A stretch of DNA of 64,000 nucleotides from CAWDDA01 sp963813345 (GTDB taxonomy: Bacteria > Acidobacteriota > Blastocatellia > RBC074). The position numbers were made by a program, and so were the translations under genes. Shown here in pieces: positions 55,043 through 62,997 of this stretch. Within the stretch, counting starts at the first letter, position 1; each line of letters begins with the position of its first letter. The stretch covers positions 1-64,000 of the forward strand of contig CAWEYR010000027.1 in NCBI GenBank assembly GCA_963813345.1. Reading direction: 5' to 3'. The notes under the pieces were generated by a model that saw only the letters and a program-made list of their open reading frames with translations, made no database searches and was not told where the DNA came from.

Positions 55043-57569
55043 TCACTTTCCCTTCACAAGATGTCCCAGGCCGATTGCGGCGATCAGATCGTTGTAGCGT
55101 TTGTCGTTTCTGAGATTCTTGAACCGCGGATCAACAAGCAGGTAATTGAGGTACTCATTACGCTCCGATAGCGCTTTCCCGAGCCATTCGAATGCTTGCT
55201 CGCGATTTGCCAATCCGGAATGAATCACGGCTACTTCATAAGCTGAAAAGCGGCCGTTCGGGGCTGCCGTCATCAATTCCTCGAGAAGTTCGCGTGCACG
55301 GGCGCGATTTCCGGCGACGGCTTCAGCGTGGCCAAGCGCGCCCAGAATCACCTGCGATTTCCCGGAAAGCACGCGGGCACGCTCGAGCGATTCAATCGCA
55401 ACTTTGAAGTTCCCTGCCCCCTCCTGTGCAAGTCCCATATACCGCAACGCGGGAAAGAAGTCGGATTTCTTCGCCAGCAATGCCTGGCATTGCGCGATCG
55501 CCTGTTCGTATTCGCCGTTCAGATACAGTATCCAGGCCAGATGAGACTTGGCAATCATCGATAACGGGGCAATCTCCTGACAGCGCTTTGCCTGTGTTAT
55601 CGCCTCAGACGTCCGTCCGAGCGCTGCCAAAAGGCTTGAATACCATTGTCGCGCCGGCCCGTAGTCCGGATCCAGCTCCAGCGCTCTCTTGAATTCACTT
55701 TCGGCACCATCCCAATCCCATTCGTATCGATGTCGCACGTAAGCAAGCGCAGTATGCGCCTCGGCCAGGCGCGCATCCAGCGCGAGCGCCTTTTCCGCCT
55801 CTGCCTTCGCTTTCGGAAACCCTTCGCTCGGAGCGAGCACGCCATATGTCGCCAGAATGTTGTAGGCATCGGCAAGGCCGGCATGCGCAAGGCCGAAGCT
55901 CGAGTCACGTTGGATCGCTGCCTCGAAGCTTTCGATTCCCTGCTTGACATCAGCAGTCGTGCGTTTCCCAAGAAAGTAGCGTCCTCTGAGATATGACTGA
56001 AATGCTTCGAGCTCGGCGCGCTCCTTCTCGTCGAGGTCAAGACGCAATTGTTCGGAGACTTCCCTGGTGATCTCCTCGTCGAGTGCCAGAATATCTGAGA
56101 CCTTGCGCTCGTACTTCCGGCCCCAGATATAGCTGTTGTCTTGAGTGTCAACGAGCTCGATGTCGATCGAGACGCCGCCATTGCGGCCTGCTCACCCGTC
56201 CAGTCAGGATCACCGGAACGTCAAGGTCGGTTCCAATCGCACGCGGATCTGGAGCGCTGCCCTGTTGCCCGCTCGCACGATATCGCAGCACCGAAACCAG
56301 GGGCCTGACGCGAAGCTTCGGCAAGCGCGACAGGTTCTTGATCAATCCCTGAGTTACTCCGTCGGCAATCTCGCCAGTTGCGGGATCATTGGATAGATTG
56401 ATAAAGGGAATGACAGCGATCGCGCTCGCACGCGCTGCCTGTCTGTTCATCCAGAAAGAAAAAGCAATCGCTCCGAGAACAAGAAGTGTTCCGCCAACCA
56501 CGATCGCCGCGCGCGCACCCTTGCGAAGGTGTCTCAACCGGTAACCAAGCCGGCGAAGCGGCGAGAGCTGCTGAAGCTCGACAGGATTTGTGTCATAACT
56601 CCAGCCTCCTGGCTTGCGAGGTACCGACGGAGTGCTGTGAGCTACGTCCTGGGAATACGCTAGCGTCGGCTGATTGGCTCGTCTTTCTGTTCCTTTCGAC
56701 TCCAGGTGCTGTCTCAGGGCTTTGAGAACGTCGATCACTTCTGAAGCACTCTGGCATCGGTCGCTGCGGTCTTTTGCCAGCATTTTCCGAACAATCCATT
56801 CGAGCTCGTCCGGAACGTCTTCCAGGTGCCGGTTCAGGGGCTCTGCTTCCTGGTTGAGAATTGCAGCTATGATGTCGCTTGCTGACTCGCCCGGAAACGG
56901 AAGCCTTCCGGTGAGCATTTCATAAAAGACCACACCGAGACTGAAAATGTCGCTACGCGCGTCTACACGAAAGCCGCGAGCCTGCTCAGGCGACATATAG
57001 CTCACGGTGCCCATGATCATCCCCGGCGAAGTCGCATTCAGGCGACGAGTCTCGGCTTCCGGGTCGACATCATCCCCGGAAGGAAATGCTTCGGTAAGCT
57101 TGGCCAGACCAAAATCCAGAACTTTAACGTACCCATCCGTGCGCACCATGATGTTTTCTGATTTCACATCACGATGGATGATGCCGGCGCGATGCGCGGC
57201 CTGCAGAGCGCTTGCGGCCTGAATCATGATATCGACGCATTCGACCGCATCGATCGGGCGCCCTCCTGATTTCTGCGTTATCGTCAGACCTTCGACAAAT
57301 TCGGTGGCAATAAAGCGCGTGTTCTCTACTTCGCCAATTTCATAGATCGTAATAATGTTCGGATGATTGAGCGCACTCGCAGCCCGGGCTTCCCGCTCAA
57401 ATCGATGGAGCCGGTCCTCATCACTCGTAAACTTTGAAGGAAGGACCTTGAGGGCAACGCGCCGCCCGAGTCTCGTGTCTTCAGCCAGATAGACTTCACC
57501 CATCCCGCCAGAGCCTATTGGCGATACGACTGCGTAGTGACCGAAGCGAGTTCCAGCGATAATCTTCAC
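55043..57569 (-). CDS. Membrane Ser/Thr protein kinase with C-terminal TPR domain (one frameshift)
   Basis: About 842 aa when joined. GTG 57569 begins MKIIAGTRFGHYAVVSPIGS. The kinase domain has GSGGMGEVYLAEDTRLGRRV (Gly loop), VALKVLP (Lys), HRDVKSENIMV (catalytic loop) and DFGLAKL (DFG). A basic and Pro-containing linker is followed by a membrane helix (IVVGGTLLVLGAIAFSFWM). A TolB-like N-terminal fold then reads IAVIPFINLSNDPATGEIAD and VPVILTGRVS, and after a shift near 56185 YIWGRKYERKVSDILALDEE. Several TPR units complete the protein (AHTALAYVRHRYEWDWDGAE). This architecture is frequent in Acidobacteriota; substrates are unknown. Confidence 0.9.
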
Positions 57570-57683
57570 GGATGGGGCGACCCCTGGAGCGGCTGCTCTA
57601 TTTGGATGATCAGCTAACCGACGCCGCGATTATACATGGTTCTTTCACGTTATCCGCGCTCTCGTGTTCCGTCTTTGTGACGG

Positions 57684-58517
57684 TTAGAGGAAATTGATAA
57701 GCGTCTGAATCGCACCGACAATCAGCCCTATCCCTGCACCAAACCAGACGATTGCACGGATCTCCTTTCCCGCCGTTTCCATGATCAGCTCTTCGATCGC
57801 TTCATTCGACAGCTCACTCAGTCGCTTGATCAGAATTGATCGAAAATCGAGTTTTTGACTGAGTAAGGTCACAAGCTGATTGATGGCGGCAACAGATGTT
57901 CCACCTTCAGGCGCAAAGAGCGCATCCGGAATCTGAGCCATCGCCTGCGAGATTGTCGCGCGCACATAATGACTCTCTGTGATTTGCTCCGCGAGCTGCC
58001 CGATCGAATCTCCAATGATCCGGTCCAGCGCTTTCTCATCGAGAAGGTAATCGACAATCATCCGGCGCAGAAGGCTGAATCTTCTTCCGACCTCGGTGTC
58101 GACAACCTTTCGCAGTGCAACTGCGATCTCGCCCCTCGATTCCTGAGAGTCGCGTAGCGTATGAAGCCTCGACCTCAGATGTTCGACGATCAGCGCGATC
58201 GTCGTCTCTTTCTGTGAATGGTCGAGATACTCACGTCGAGCGAGCGACGTGATCTCACCTTCGAGATTCAGCTTAGCGAGCTCATCAGCAATGGTCTCAA
58301 CGTCGAGCAGATGCCTGGCAATCACTGTGGCCAGCTTTTCGATGAATTGTTCACGCTCTTTGGGCAGCATTCCAGGAGTCAGGGGCAGACGATAGCCAAA
58401 CACCGTGATCGGTCTGCGCGGCCGAAAGAGCATCTTGACCGCCAGCCAGGCCGCCCCGTAACCGTGCAGCGTTGCGATCACAAGCGGGCTCAGTTTGATC
58501 AGAAGGTCTACGTCCAT
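57684..58517 (-). CDS. DUF445 family membrane protein
   Basis: A protein of 277 aa in the DUF445 (YheB-like) family. The N-terminal segment LSPLVIATLHGYGAAWLAVK spans the membrane, and a conserved Pro-rich turn RPITVFGYRLPLTPGMLPKE follows. The middle is helical and charged. The C-terminus ends in a hydrophobic hairpin (IVWFGAGIGLIVGAIQTLIN). ATG 58517 fits the family start. No function is established. It stands alone, downstream of a palindrome, with the kinase gene about 110 bp further on. The intervening 57570-57683 shows a possible -10 (TATAAT, minus strand, 57629-57634) for the kinase. Confidence 0.88.
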   Translation of the reverse strand: MDVDLLIKLSPLVIATLHGYGAAWLAVKMLFRPRRPITVFGYRLPLTPGMLPKEREQFIEKLATVIARHLLDVETIADELAKLNLEGEITSLARREYLDHSQKETTIALIVEHLRSRLHTLRDSQESRGEIAVALRKVVDTEVGRRFSLLRRMIVDYLLDEKALDRIIGDSIGQLAEQITESHYVRATISQAMAQIPDALFAPEGGTSVAAINQLVTLLSQKLDFRSILIKRLSELSNEAIEELIMETAGKEIRAIVWFGAGIGLIVGAIQTLINFL

Positions 58518-58526
58518 GTGGAGTGC

Positions 58527-58610
58527 CCGGGAGCGCCAGGCTCCAGCCTGGCGCTTTCGTAGCCAAACCTTAGCATGTATGACGCGCCAGGCTGGAGCCT
58601 GGCGCTCTCG
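58527..58610. repeat. Family B palindrome pair, AGGCTCCAGCCT core
   Basis: CCGGGAGCGCCAGGCTCCAG (from 58527) and GCGCCAGGCTGGAGCCTGGC (from 58583) form an inverted pair, and each half is itself a palindrome. The outer GGGAGCGCC is shared with other family B copies, while the inner core differs. It lies in the divergent gap between DUF445 and the thioesterase gene. Confidence 0.8.
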
Positions 58611-58654
58611 GCGCAGCTTGAACTCAGACTCTCGTTACATCACACTCACGCGAA

Positions 58655-59092
58655 ATGGCAGACAATCTTCAATCAAAATGGTGCGAGACACAGGTTAGAG
58701 TTCGCTATGCGGAGACCGACCAGGGGGGAGTCGTCTATCATTCAAACTTCCTTGTGTGGTTTGAGGTTGGGAGAGTTGAGCTTTGCCGGGACCACGGCTT
58801 TAACTATCGGGATATGGAGCGTGGCGCCGACGCCTATCTTCCAGTTATCGAAGTGCACGTCCGCTTTCGCAATCCGGCACATTATGATGATCAGATTCTG
58901 ATCCGCACGCGAGTGGTTTCCATCAAAAGTCGCGCAATGACATTTGAATACCAGGCGCGGCGCGTGTCGGACGACTTGCTCCTCGCGGAGGGTGAAACGC
59001 ATCACATTGTCCGCAACTCCGCTGGAAAGGCCCGCTCGCTTCCACCCGAGTATGCCCGGCTTCTCAAAGGGCTCTCGTCCGCTACTCCCTGA
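58655..59092 (+). CDS. Acyl-CoA thioesterase, hot-dog fold (YbgC/4HBT type)
   Basis: A thioesterase of 145 aa. The characteristic motif is VRYAETDQGGVVYHSNFLVW (Asp/Tyr/His region of the 4-hydroxybenzoyl-CoA thioesterase/YbgC group), followed by EVGRVELCRDHGFNYRDM and a beta-sheet half ending LLLAEGETHHIV. Such enzymes hydrolyse short or aromatic acyl-CoAs, or in the Tol-Pal region acyl groups; the natural substrate here is unknown. The gene is convergent with the SPFH gene, and the coding ends overlap by 11 bp. Confidence 0.9.
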   Translation: MADNLQSKWCETQVRVRYAETDQGGVVYHSNFLVWFEVGRVELCRDHGFNYRDMERGADAYLPVIEVHVRFRNPAHYDDQILIRTRVVSIKSRAMTFEYQARRVSDDLLLAEGETHHIVRNSAGKARSLPPEYARLLKGLSSATP

Positions 59093-60083
59093 GTCGCGGC
59101 GGCGGAGGCCGATTCTCGACCCTGGACTCCCCAGCTCCACTCTCTCCAAAGACTTCCTTGAACGCTCCGATACTCGAAAGCACGCTGCTTGTTTCAACGG
59201 GCATGAAGATGACTTTTGAATTGGGACTTCGCGCCATCTCGCGTAGTGACTCGATGTATTTCATCATTATCAGGTACTGGGCCGGATTGCCTTGACCCTG
59301 CATGATGCCCTCCGCGATGCGCTGAATCGACTCTGCCTCGGCAGAGGCTGCGGTCAGCCTCGCTGTTGCGCCACCTTCCGCCTGAAGTATCTGCGCCTGC
59401 TTCTCGCCTTCTGCGCGTGTGATAGCTGCCTGTTTCTCGCCTTCAGCGCGGGTAACGGCCGCCTGCTTATCACCTTCGGCCTGGAGCACCAGTGCGCGAC
59501 GGTTGCGCTCAGCTGTCATCTGCTTTTCCATCGTGATGCGGACATCTTCAGGAGGGTTGATATTTCTCAGCTCGACGCGCGTCACTTTTACACCCCACTT
59601 GTGGGTCGCGTCATCCAGAATTCCTCGCAACTTGTTGTTGATCGTGTCACGCGAAGTGAGAGCATGGTCAAGATCGAGCTCACCGATGATATTGCGCATC
59701 GCAGTAATGGTTAGCTGAATGATGCCGCCAACGAGATCATTGACTTCGTAAACTGCCTTGGTCGGATCGGTGACCTGCCAGTAGAAGATCGCGTCAACCA
59801 TGATCGTCACGTTATCGCGCGTGATGACCGGCTGCGGAGCCAGGTCCGTAAACTGCTCGCGAAGATCGATCGCGGTCGAATTCGGGCGCTGTCCGGTCCA
59901 TAGGACTCCGCGCGGCCGATCGAGGAACGGAGTGATGATATTGAGACCGCTCGCCGCGACGCGATCGAATTTACCGAGGCGCTCGATGATGAGAACCGTT
60001 GCCTGAGGAACAATGCGAATCGCCTTGGCGGCGACGTAGAGCACCACAATAGCGATGACGAACAGAGGAATCAGCAGCTCCAT
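59082..60083 (-). CDS. SPFH/band 7 membrane protease-associated protein (paraslipin/QmcA-like)
   Basis: A stomatin-like protein of 333 aa. The N-terminal anchor (ELLIPLFVIAIVVLYVAAKA) leads into the SPFH domain (IRIVPQATVLIIERLGKFDR, LREQFTDLAPQPVITRDNVT). A coiled-coil tail with a striking repeat (AAVTRAEGEKQAAITRAEGE, then KQAQILQAEGG) follows, and the C-terminus is Pro-rich. SPFH proteins form oligomeric membrane microdomains and work with NfeD proteins and FtsH-type proteases. The gene directly follows nfeD (12 bp), as is standard. Confidence 0.95.
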   Translation of the reverse strand: MELLIPLFVIAIVVLYVAAKAIRIVPQATVLIIERLGKFDRVAASGLNIITPFLDRPRGVLWTGQRPNSTAIDLREQFTDLAPQPVITRDNVTIMVDAIFYWQVTDPTKAVYEVNDLVGGIIQLTITAMRNIIGELDLDHALTSRDTINNKLRGILDDATHKWGVKVTRVELRNINPPEDVRITMEKQMTAERNRRALVLQAEGDKQAAVTRAEGEKQAAITRAEGEKQAQILQAEGGATARLTAASAEAESIQRIAEGIMQGQGNPAQYLIMMKYIESLREMARSPNSKVIFMPVETSSVLSSIGAFKEVFGESGAGESRVENRPPPPRLRE

Positions 60084-60095
60084 TGTTTTACTCCG

Positions 60096-60587
60096 CTATA
60101 CCTTTTCTGAGTCTTCACTGAAACGAAGTGCGCGACGCGATGTGCGCCGTACATAGATTGAATTACCAACGATCCGTTCGACAGCTACCGTCTCTCCTTC
60201 AACTAGTGAGGTCTCGCCTTCGCTCGGGAAAGCAGTCCACACGGAACCGAAGACCTTCACCGCAGCCTCGTTAAGAGCGCCTTTGCTTGCTTCAACCACT
60301 GTGCCTACCTGGCCCACCATCGTCTCAGCACCCGACTTGAGCTCTCCCTGCGAAGAAGTACGCGACAGGAAACGATCGAAGATAGTCCGCGAAGCTATGA
60401 CCAGGAAGGTTGAAACTATGAGGAAGACCAGGAGTTGCGCGGCAACCGTGCCTATTCCAAGCATCGCCATGAGAGCGGCGACAAGAGCCCCGATACCGAA
60501 CCACAAAAGAAAGAACCCCGGAGTCAGGACCTCTGCTCCGATGAAGATTGCAGCGACAATCAACCAGACTATCCAGGCGAATGCCAT
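60096..60587 (-). CDS. nfeD: NfeD family membrane protein
   Basis: A short NfeD protein of 163 aa, partner of the SPFH protein encoded next. Four hydrophobic segments at the N-terminus (AFAWIVWLIVAAIFIGAEVL, FFLLWFGIGALVAALMAML, VAAQLLVFLIVSTFLVIASR) are followed by a soluble OB-fold domain (MVGQVGTVVEASKGALNEAA and SLVEGETVAVERIVGNSIYV). It lacks the N-terminal ClpP-like protease domain of long NfeD proteins. The pair probably affects membrane-domain organisation or protease function. Confidence 0.93.
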   Translation of the reverse strand: MAFAWIVWLIVAAIFIGAEVLTPGFFLLWFGIGALVAALMAMLGIGTVAAQLLVFLIVSTFLVIASRTIFDRFLSRTSSQGELKSGAETMVGQVGTVVEASKGALNEAAVKVFGSVWTAFPSEGETSLVEGETVAVERIVGNSIYVRRTSRRALRFSEDSEKV

Positions 60588-60631
60588 AGAGTTACGGTAT
60601 GCTATCGAAACCGGAGATGCGAGGCAAGGAC

Positions 60632-60660
60632 GGCATGTAGTACCGCCTTCAGGCGGAATC
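60632..60660. repeat. Single family A variant palindrome
   Basis: GGCATGTAGTACCGCCTTCA continuing GGCGGAATC. It is the same variant as at 9844-9873 in the opposite orientation. It lies between lpxI and nfeD; nothing else is visible in this gap. Confidence 0.7.
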
Positions 60661-60686
60661 TTGATTTGCTTGCTACATATACCTCT

Positions 60687-61496
60687 CTAGCTCCGCGCCA
60701 CAATAGCTATCTTGTGTTGCTCCGCCGCCGCCAGCGTGGCTTCGCGGTCAAAGAGCAATGTCTTGTCAGCAGTCAGAGACAGCGCGGTCACCCGGCACGC
60801 TCTCATTACCTCAACTGTCTCCAACCCGACCACAGGCACGTCAAACCGCATATCCTGATTCGGCTTTGCAACCTTGACTACGGTCAAAGGTCGGCCGCGT
60901 ACGAGTTCTGATGCGCGCCTGATAGTCGCGTCAGTGCCCTCCATCGCTTCCAGCGCGACGACAGCCTGGTCCTTGACGACGATCGTTTGACCAAGATCAA
61001 GCCGCGCAAGTTCGCGCGCGACCTGCAGACCATACTCGATGTCGGCGGTCTCGTGCCGATTCGGCCTCCTTTTGGTCAATACTCCCTCACGCGCGATCAA
61101 GGGCTGAATGAACAGGGTGGAGTCGATCAGCGTGATCCCCTCAGATTGAAGTTCATCGGCTACGGCGCCGATCAGCGCATCAGTATTTCTACGTCGAAGC
61201 CGAGTCAGCATCTTTGCCATTCTGAGATCGGGAAGAGCGTTTAACTTGAATATCTGAACATGCCTGACCTGCCCGGCCATGATCGCGGTGGTGACGCCCT
61301 GGCTTTTGAAAAACTTGATGAGTTTGCTGAGGTGGCCGACTGAGATCCATTCAATACTATGTGCGAGACGCGCGATGTCCGGGTCGGTCTCTTCCTTGAT
61401 CGCTGCGACAGCCATCTCGACACCATCGCGACGCGCCCCTTCGAGCACTAGAAATGGGAACCGACCATTGCCCGCAATCAGACCATAACGACTCAT
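60687..61496 (-). CDS. lpxI: UDP-2,3-diacylglucosamine pyrophosphatase, LpxI type
   Basis: Hydrolyses UDP-2,3-diacylglucosamine to lipid X in lipid A synthesis, the alternative to LpxH. At 269 aa it matches DUF1009/LpxI. Motifs are YGLIAGNGRFPFLVLEGARR, WISVGHLSKLIKFFKSQGVT, AIMAGQVRHVQIFKLNALPD and VVKDQAVVALEAMEGTDATI (the conserved EGTD), then VKVAKPNQDMRFDVPVVGLE. It is the last gene of the lpxD-fabZ-lpxA-lpxI run. LpxI use is usual in alphaproteobacteria and Acidobacteriota. The end of the lpxA frame overlaps it out of frame because of the repeat described at 61508. Confidence 0.93.
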   Translation of the reverse strand: MSRYGLIAGNGRFPFLVLEGARRDGVEMAVAAIKEETDPDIARLAHSIEWISVGHLSKLIKFFKSQGVTTAIMAGQVRHVQIFKLNALPDLRMAKMLTRLRRRNTDALIGAVADELQSEGITLIDSTLFIQPLIAREGVLTKRRPNRHETADIEYGLQVARELARLDLGQTIVVKDQAVVALEAMEGTDATIRRASELVRGRPLTVVKVAKPNQDMRFDVPVVGLETVEVMRACRVTALSLTADKTLLFDREATLAAAEQHKIAIVARS

Positions 61497-62523
61497 AGTC
61501 CAGTGAACCTGGGAGCGCCATCACCGCGGAGCGGTGCGAGAACGTAGCCAGGGGTTGAGTCTTCGAAACCCCTGGATCGATTCCATTGACGAATTGCATC
61601 CCGGAGGGATGCGAGAAAAGACGACGGCTTTGACCAGATCGTTTCTCGCATCCCTCTGGGATGCACTCTCTCTCACAATGCAACCAGGGGTTTCGAAGAC
61701 TCAACCCCTGGCTACGATCTTGCTGCTTCACGCGCTCCCAGGCGCTAGTCACTTTGATCACTCCGCGCTGCGACGTTTCGATAAATCCGACCAGGTAATC
61801 GATCTCAGGCGAACCCACCATCTCTGCTTTGATGCGTTCAAGCGCCTGAGAGGTGTTGAGCTTTGAAGAGAGAAGCAGGTGGAACGCGTGATGGATGAGC
61901 CGGATGCTTTCGTTCGAGAAGCCTTTGCGTCTCAGCCCGAGCGAGTTGGCTCCGTAACACTTTGCGTGATTGCCGACTGAGCGCGCAAACGGAAGCGCAT
62001 CCTTGACCACTACGGAATAGCCGCCGACAAACGCATGCGTGCCGACGCGGCAGAACTGGTGCACACCCACGTAGGCACCGAGTGTTACGTGGTCTGCGAT
62101 TTCTACATGCCCTGCAAGCGTGGCGCAGTTTGCAAAGATGCAATGTGACCCGACGCGACTGTCATGAGCAACATGCGACTGAGCCATAAAAAGATTGTCG
62201 TCTCCCACGGATGTCACGCCTCCGCCACCCTCAGTTCCTCGATGCATCGTTGTATATTCGCGGATGGTATTGCGCTCACCGATGACAAGACGACTTCGCT
62301 CACCCTTGTATTTGAGGTCCTGAGGCGCCCCCCCAACATAAGCGAATGGAAAGAGGCGCGAATTGCGGCCGATTTCAGTTGGCCCTTCGATTACGACATG
62401 CGCTCCGACATTGATGCCGCCGTGCAATACAACATCGTCACCGATGACGGCATACGGCCCGACACAAACGTCCGGCGCAAGTTCGGCGCGAGCACTCACG
62501 ATGGCTGTCGGATGAATGCTCAC
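61357..62523 (-). CDS. lpxA: Acyl-ACP-UDP-N-acetylglucosamine O-acyltransferase with read-through tail
   Basis: The first enzyme of lipid A synthesis, adding a hydroxyacyl chain to UDP-GlcNAc. GTG 62523 overlaps the fabZ stop and begins MSIHPTAIVSARAELAPDVC. The left-handed beta-helix is clear (hexapeptides such as AIVSAR, VVLHGGINVGAHVVIEGPTE), as are the catalytic-His region SHVAHDSRVGSHCIFAN and HQFCRVGTHAFVGGYSVVVK. The normal enzyme should end near 61755 after FIETSQRGVIK. Here the frame continues about 130 aa through a palindromic repeat and into the lpxI start in another frame. An extra base near the native stop or the repeat insertion itself explains this; the tail is not a recognisable domain. 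Confidence 0.9.
   Translation of the reverse strand: MSIHPTAIVSARAELAPDVCVGPYAVIGDDVVLHGGINVGAHVVIEGPTEIGRNSRLFPFAYVGGAPQDLKYKGERSRLVIGERNTIREYTTMHRGTEGGGGVTSVGDDNLFMAQSHVAHDSRVGSHCIFANCATLAGHVEIADHVTLGAYVGVHQFCRVGTHAFVGGYSVVVKDALPFARSVGNHAKCYGANSLGLRRKGFSNESIRLIHHAFHLLLSSKLNTSQALERIKAEMVGSPEIDYLVGFIETSQRGVIKVTSAWERVKQQDRSQGLSLRNPWLHCERECIPEGCEKRSGQSRRLFSHPSGMQFVNGIDPGVSKTQPLATFSHRSAVMALPGSLDYESLWSDCGQWSVPISSARRGASRWCRDGCRSDQGRDRPGHRASRT
61508..61744. repeat. Composite nested palindrome (about 235 bp) at the lpxA 3' end
   Basis: Outer ends are CCTGGGAGCGC (61508) and GCGCTCCCAGG (61732 on), the family B signature. Inside are GTAGCCAGGGGTTGAGTCTT and its complement, and then GCATCCCGGAGGGATGCGAG with its partner. 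The element lies within the stretch read as the extra lpxA C-terminus. Confidence 0.82.
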
Positions 62524-62969
62524 TGACGTTCTTTCCTGCTCCTGTCGGTGAGAGCGGAGGCAATAATCGCTTCAGTCACTAGCTGTCCATCCACTCGCGC
62601 TTCGCCACGCAGTTTCGCGTAACTCATCTTGTACTTGATCACCGAAACCTCGAGCCGAAGCTGGTCTCCGGGTCCTACAGGTCTTCTGAACTTTGCCTCT
62701 TCAATGCTGGTGAACAGGAGCAGCTTGTTTTCGCGATCCTTTACCTCACTAAAGAGCAGCACCGCGCCTGCCTGCGCCATGGCTTCAATAATGATCACGC
62801 CCGGCACGATGGGAGCGCCCGGGAAATGGCCCTGAAAGAACGGCTCGTTGATCGTCACGTTCTTGATCGCCACGATCCGTTTGAGTGGTTCGATTTCGAC
62901 GATTCTGTCAATGAGCAGGAACGGGTAACGGTGCGGAATTATCGACTGGATCTCGTTGATGTCCATCAT
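62520..62969 (-). CDS. fabZ: 3-hydroxyacyl-ACP dehydratase
   Basis: Dehydrates 3-hydroxyacyl-ACP in fatty acid synthesis and competes with LpxA/LpxD for the hydroxyacyl substrate. About 149 aa; the start is ATG 62969 or 62966. The motif IIPHRYPFLLIDRIVEIEPL and FFQGHFPGAPIVPGVIIIEA (catalytic His and Glu) are canonical. The stop overlaps the lpxA start (GTGA). Placement between lpxD and lpxA is the standard lipid A operon order. Confidence 0.95.
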   Translation of the reverse strand: MMDINEIQSIIPHRYPFLLIDRIVEIEPLKRIVAIKNVTINEPFFQGHFPGAPIVPGVIIIEAMAQAGAVLLFSEVKDRENKLLLFTSIEEAKFRRPVGPGDQLRLEVSVIKYKMSYAKLRGEARVDGQLVTEAIIASALTDRSRKERQ

Positions 62970-62997
62970 TCGTGTGTGTCCTACATTCGGGTGAGTC

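Noticed and set aside
57629..57634. TATAAT hexamer upstream of the kinase gene (minus strand)
   Set aside because: No matching -35 or TGn extension, and the leader would lack a clear ribosome-binding site; kept only as a remark.
9763..61744. Insertion sequences or MITEs with transposase
   Set aside because: Many inverted repeats are present, but no transposase or clear target-site duplication was found in the window, so they are listed as repeats only.
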